A stretch of 7,940 bases of DNA from Clostridium sp. UBA6640 (GTDB lineage: Bacteria > Bacillota > Clostridia > Clostridiales > Clostridiaceae): contig NZ_DKLM01000114.1 in assembly GCF_002455975.1 (NCBI RefSeq), forward strand, positions 1 through 7,940, given 5' to 3'. The position numbers and the translations under genes are program-made. Positions 6,445 to 7,940 of the stretch are shown here, piece by piece; position 1 is the stretch's first letter; each line of letters begins with the position of its first letter. The notes beneath the pieces are model-generated. The model was given only the letters and a program-made list of their open reading frames with translations. It had not been told where the DNA came from and ran no database searches.

Positions 6445-6670
6445 TGAACTTCGCTATACCACCTATGGTAATATGATAAACTCAAACACTAACATGTTCT
6501 ATTCTTTAACGCAGAAATACGGACAAACTTACTAAAATTCAGCCTTCAGCTCCTAGGTGATTTTCCCTTAACCATCACTATGAGGTCCCACCAACTCCTC
6601 ACTCTCTGTAAGTTACTTGTTAAAGTACTTTTCCTAATCTTAGCCTTTTAAGATTTTCAAAATTAATTTT
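6411..6670 (-). promoter_or_regulatory. Isoleucine T-box riboswitch controlling ileS
   Basis: This leader senses uncharged tRNA-Ile and lets transcription continue into ileS. Stem I can be traced. A lower helix TAGG/CCTA sits below a specifier loop with AAAAGTA on one side (AGUA box, 6626-6629) and AAAATCA on the other. An upper helix pairs CTTTAAC (6619-6625) with GTTAAGG (6566-6572). AGAGAG (6602-6607) follows, and an apical helix TGAGG/CCTCA carries GGTG in its loop (6589-6592). The specifier triplet is AUC (6559-6561), an isoleucine codon. The T-box proper, AGGTGGTATAGCG (6452-6464), departs from the usual AGGGTGGNACCGCG. Its UGGU (6458-6461) pairs with an ACCA acceptor end, fitting the A discriminator of tRNA-Ile. 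The antiterminator pairs ATAGG (6462-6466) with CCTAT (6434-6438) above CGAAG/CTTCG and excludes the terminator. About 120 bases with no recognised element separate the leader from ileS. Confidence 0.95.
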
Positions 6671-6676
6671 ATATCA

Positions 6677-6705
6677 ATTATAGTACAGTAAATTTTTATT
6701 GTCAA
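6677..6705 (-). promoter_or_regulatory. Consensus sigma-A promoter of the ileS transcript
   Basis: On the minus strand, TTGACA (6700-6705), exactly 17 bases, then TATAAT (6677-6682). Both hexamers match consensus, the strongest promoter in the window. Transcription should start near 6670, at the head of the T-box leader. A strong constitutive promoter with control by attenuation is the usual T-box arrangement. Confidence 0.93.
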
Positions 6706-6958
6706 TTTATTTCTATCCTTTTTTCCTCTTAAATATTCAAGATATTCAAAAGAAAAAATTAACTCTATCTACTATTTTTATATATTACATTTATTAAAAT
6801 GTATTTTAGGAGGGTTTTTTTTAAGTATATTATTTAAAATATTGCTAATAATTAAATGAAATATAGTTTAATTTTAAATAAAATCAATTTTAAATTACAT
6901 CTTTGGTTAAATTTTGCAATTAATATAGAAAAACTTTTTACCTAAATATTTATAATAA
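6706..6958. other. AT-rich divergent spacer without a recognisable gene
   Basis: No open frame with a start and binding site was found. There is a 7-bp inverted repeat at 6786-6803 (TACATTT against AAATGTA) and a plus-strand AGGAGGG (6808-6814) followed by eight T and no start codon. Neither is convincing as a functional site. Confidence 0.45.
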
Positions 6959-6987
6959 TTCCAATTATTTATACCCTATACTATAAT
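6959..6987 (+). promoter_or_regulatory. Candidate promoter of the UPF0173-type hydrolase
   Basis: TATAAT (6982-6987) is a perfect -10; 17 bases upstream is only a weak -35, TTCCAA (6959-6964). The leader would be about 50 bases. Many A/T-rich alternatives exist nearby. Confidence 0.4.
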
Positions 6988-7042
6988 TAAGATAAATTTA
7001 GCAAAGAAATATAAAATAAATGATTTATAAGGAGAGATGAAA

Positions 7043-7678
7043 ATGAAATTAACTTGGCTTGGTCATGCTTCTTTTTTACTTGAGGACAGTGATGGTAGAA
7101 AACTTCTTACAGACCCTTTTGACGAAACTGTAGGATATACTGTTTTTAAAGGTAGAGTAGATGTAATTACCATAAGTCATAATCACTTTGATCATAATTA
7201 TATTAAAATAATTGGCAATGAAGCTAAAATCATAGATAAAGTAGGCTTTTTTAATGAATGTGATATCCCTATTAGAGGAATACCATCTTTTCATGATGAG
7301 GTTAAAGGAGCAAAGCGTGGAGAAAATATAATTTTCGTAATCGAAATGGATGGATATAAGATTTGCCATCTAGGAGATTTAGGTCATTTATTAACAGCTG
7401 AAGACTTAGATATGATTGGTGATGTAGATATACTTCTTATTCCCGTAGGTGGAAATTATACCATAAGTGGTAGTGAAGCTGCTAATATCGCACACTCAAT
7501 TCAAAGTAAGATAACTATACCTATGCATTATAAAACTCCTCGCCTAACTTTTCCACTAGATGGAGTTGAAACCTTCTTAACTCATATGAAAAGTGGGGAA
7601 AGAATTAATAGTAATTCCATAATAATTGAAGATATATTGGATGAAGATAAAAATAAAGTGTTAATACTTACAACATAA
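7043..7678 (+). CDS. UPF0173-type metal-dependent hydrolase (metallo-beta-lactamase fold)
   Basis: 211-residue soluble protein of the MBL-fold family related to UlaG-type lactonases; the physiological substrate of UPF0173 proteins is not established. The product starts MKLTWLGHASFLLE and has DPF at 24-26. The dinuclear metal motif HxHxDH is intact (His46, His48, Asp50, His51 in SHNHFDH). His84 follows in IPSFHD, then HLGDLGH (109-115) with Asp112, and the last metal-ligand histidine, His162, in IPMHYKT. Length is normal for the family and all expected ligands are present. The start at 7043 is chosen because AAGGAG (7029-7034) is 8 bases away; the in-frame ATG at 7037 is only 2 bases from it. 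It is divergent from ileS, and no same-strand neighbour within the window suggests a pathway. Confidence 0.92.
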   Translation: MKLTWLGHASFLLEDSDGRKLLTDPFDETVGYTVFKGRVDVITISHNHFDHNYIKIIGNEAKIIDKVGFFNECDIPIRGIPSFHDEVKGAKRGENIIFVIEMDGYKICHLGDLGHLLTAEDLDMIGDVDILLIPVGGNYTISGSEAANIAHSIQSKITIPMHYKTPRLTFPLDGVETFLTHMKSGERINSNSIIIEDILDEDKNKVLILTT

Positions 7679-7806
7679 AATTATAACTATAATACAGTCA
7701 TCACATTAAAAGTTAATCCTTATAGAACTATGCTTACTTGATAAAATATTTTTAAATTACAATTATAGAAACTTATCCACTATACTAATCATAACTTAAA
7801 ATAATC

Positions 7807-7842
7807 CATAATGTCAGTTCACAATTATGAACTGACATTATG
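7807..7842. terminator. Strong hairpin downstream of the hydrolase gene, possibly a terminator
   Basis: Perfect 15-bp stem, 7807-7821 against 7828-7842 (ATGTCAGTTCA arm), with a 6-base loop, 129 bases after the hydrolase stop codon. Neither side has a proper T-run; the minus-strand side (GATTATTTTAAG) is somewhat better. It may stop the hydrolase transcript, a leftward gene beyond the window, or both. Confidence 0.5.
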
Positions 7843-7940
7843 CATTCAATAGCACTAATTAAAATACTAAAAAATAGCATTTATTCTGATATATACAATA
7901 AAATTAACATGAGTATATCTATAAGGATACAATGTGAAAA
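7843..7940. other. Right edge, no supportable gene
   Basis: Short frames run off the edge on both strands. On plus, a GTG at 7934 stands 6 bases behind AAGGA (7923-7927) and could open a gene. On minus, two frames stay open for about 20 codons, one ending in a hydrophobic tail, LIDILMLILLYISE. The visible length cannot decide between these. Confidence 0.3.

Noticed and set aside
6808..6814. AGGAGGG on the plus strand as a ribosome binding site
   Set aside because: It is followed by eight T and no start codon or open frame at usable spacing.
7037..7042. Upstream ATG start for the hydrolase at 7037
   Set aside because: Only 2 bases separate it from AAGGAG; the next ATG at 7043 has normal spacing and the family-typical start MKLTWLGHASF.
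7076..7369. Minus-strand 97-codon frame opposite the hydrolase
   Set aside because: Antisense shadow of a gene with all metal-ligand motifs intact.
7881..7940. Partial gene at the right edge
   Set aside because: Several frames on both strands stay open over this short stretch, so none is favoured.
1..7940. CRISPR array, insertion sequence, tRNA or rRNA gene, toxin-antitoxin or defence module
   Set aside because: No regularly spaced repeats, transposase motifs, cloverleaf or rRNA-like sequence, or paired small-gene module with recognisable motifs was seen.

Overview
The window reads as chromosomal DNA of a low-GC, Gram-positive anaerobe of the Clostridium type. The evidence is the very AT-rich spacers, strong AGGAG-type ribosome binding sites, a T-box leader in front of ileS, and a CcpA-type LacI-family regulator close to ileS. 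I cannot name the species from sequence alone. All genes except the last lie on the minus strand, so the window is best read from right to left.

Right part (about 6290-7940): a plus-strand gene for a UPF0173-type metallo-beta-lactamase-fold hydrolase (7043-7678) is divergent from ileS. The shared spacer holds a perfect-consensus promoter (TTGACA, 17 nt, TATAAT) firing leftward into a complete isoleucine T-box riboswitch (6411-6670). Its specifier triplet AUC, UGGU acceptor-binding bulge, antiterminator and competing terminator can all be traced. It controls ileS (3185-6289), which encodes a 1034-residue isoleucyl-tRNA synthetase of the long, KMSKH-type clade.

Middle part (about 2200-3180): ileS ends in its own terminator. 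Between it and ccpA lie two tiny membrane-protein genes. One encodes a 78-residue two-helix protein with a very basic central loop. The other encodes a 33-residue single-helix protein, which is easily missed. Each has a ribosome binding site and a plausible promoter; the 78-residue gene also has a terminator. ccpA (1206-2201) follows; its product is a LacI/GalR-family regulator with the C-terminal features expected of the carbon catabolite control protein.

Left part (1-1200): after the ccpA terminator comes a gene for a DapF-fold, two-cysteine amino-acid racemase or epimerase (110-859). It resembles staphylococcal histidine racemase CntK more than true diaminopimelate epimerase. It ends in a perfect terminator hairpin. 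Directly after that hairpin the last 19 bases of the window look like the 5' end of a group IIC intron, a class known to insert behind terminator hairpins.

The genes look like largely independent transcription units rather than one system. I see no CRISPR array, toxin-antitoxin pair, phage module or clear multi-gene novel system. The items most worth a second look are the probable intron boundary, the orphan racemase and the two small membrane proteins.
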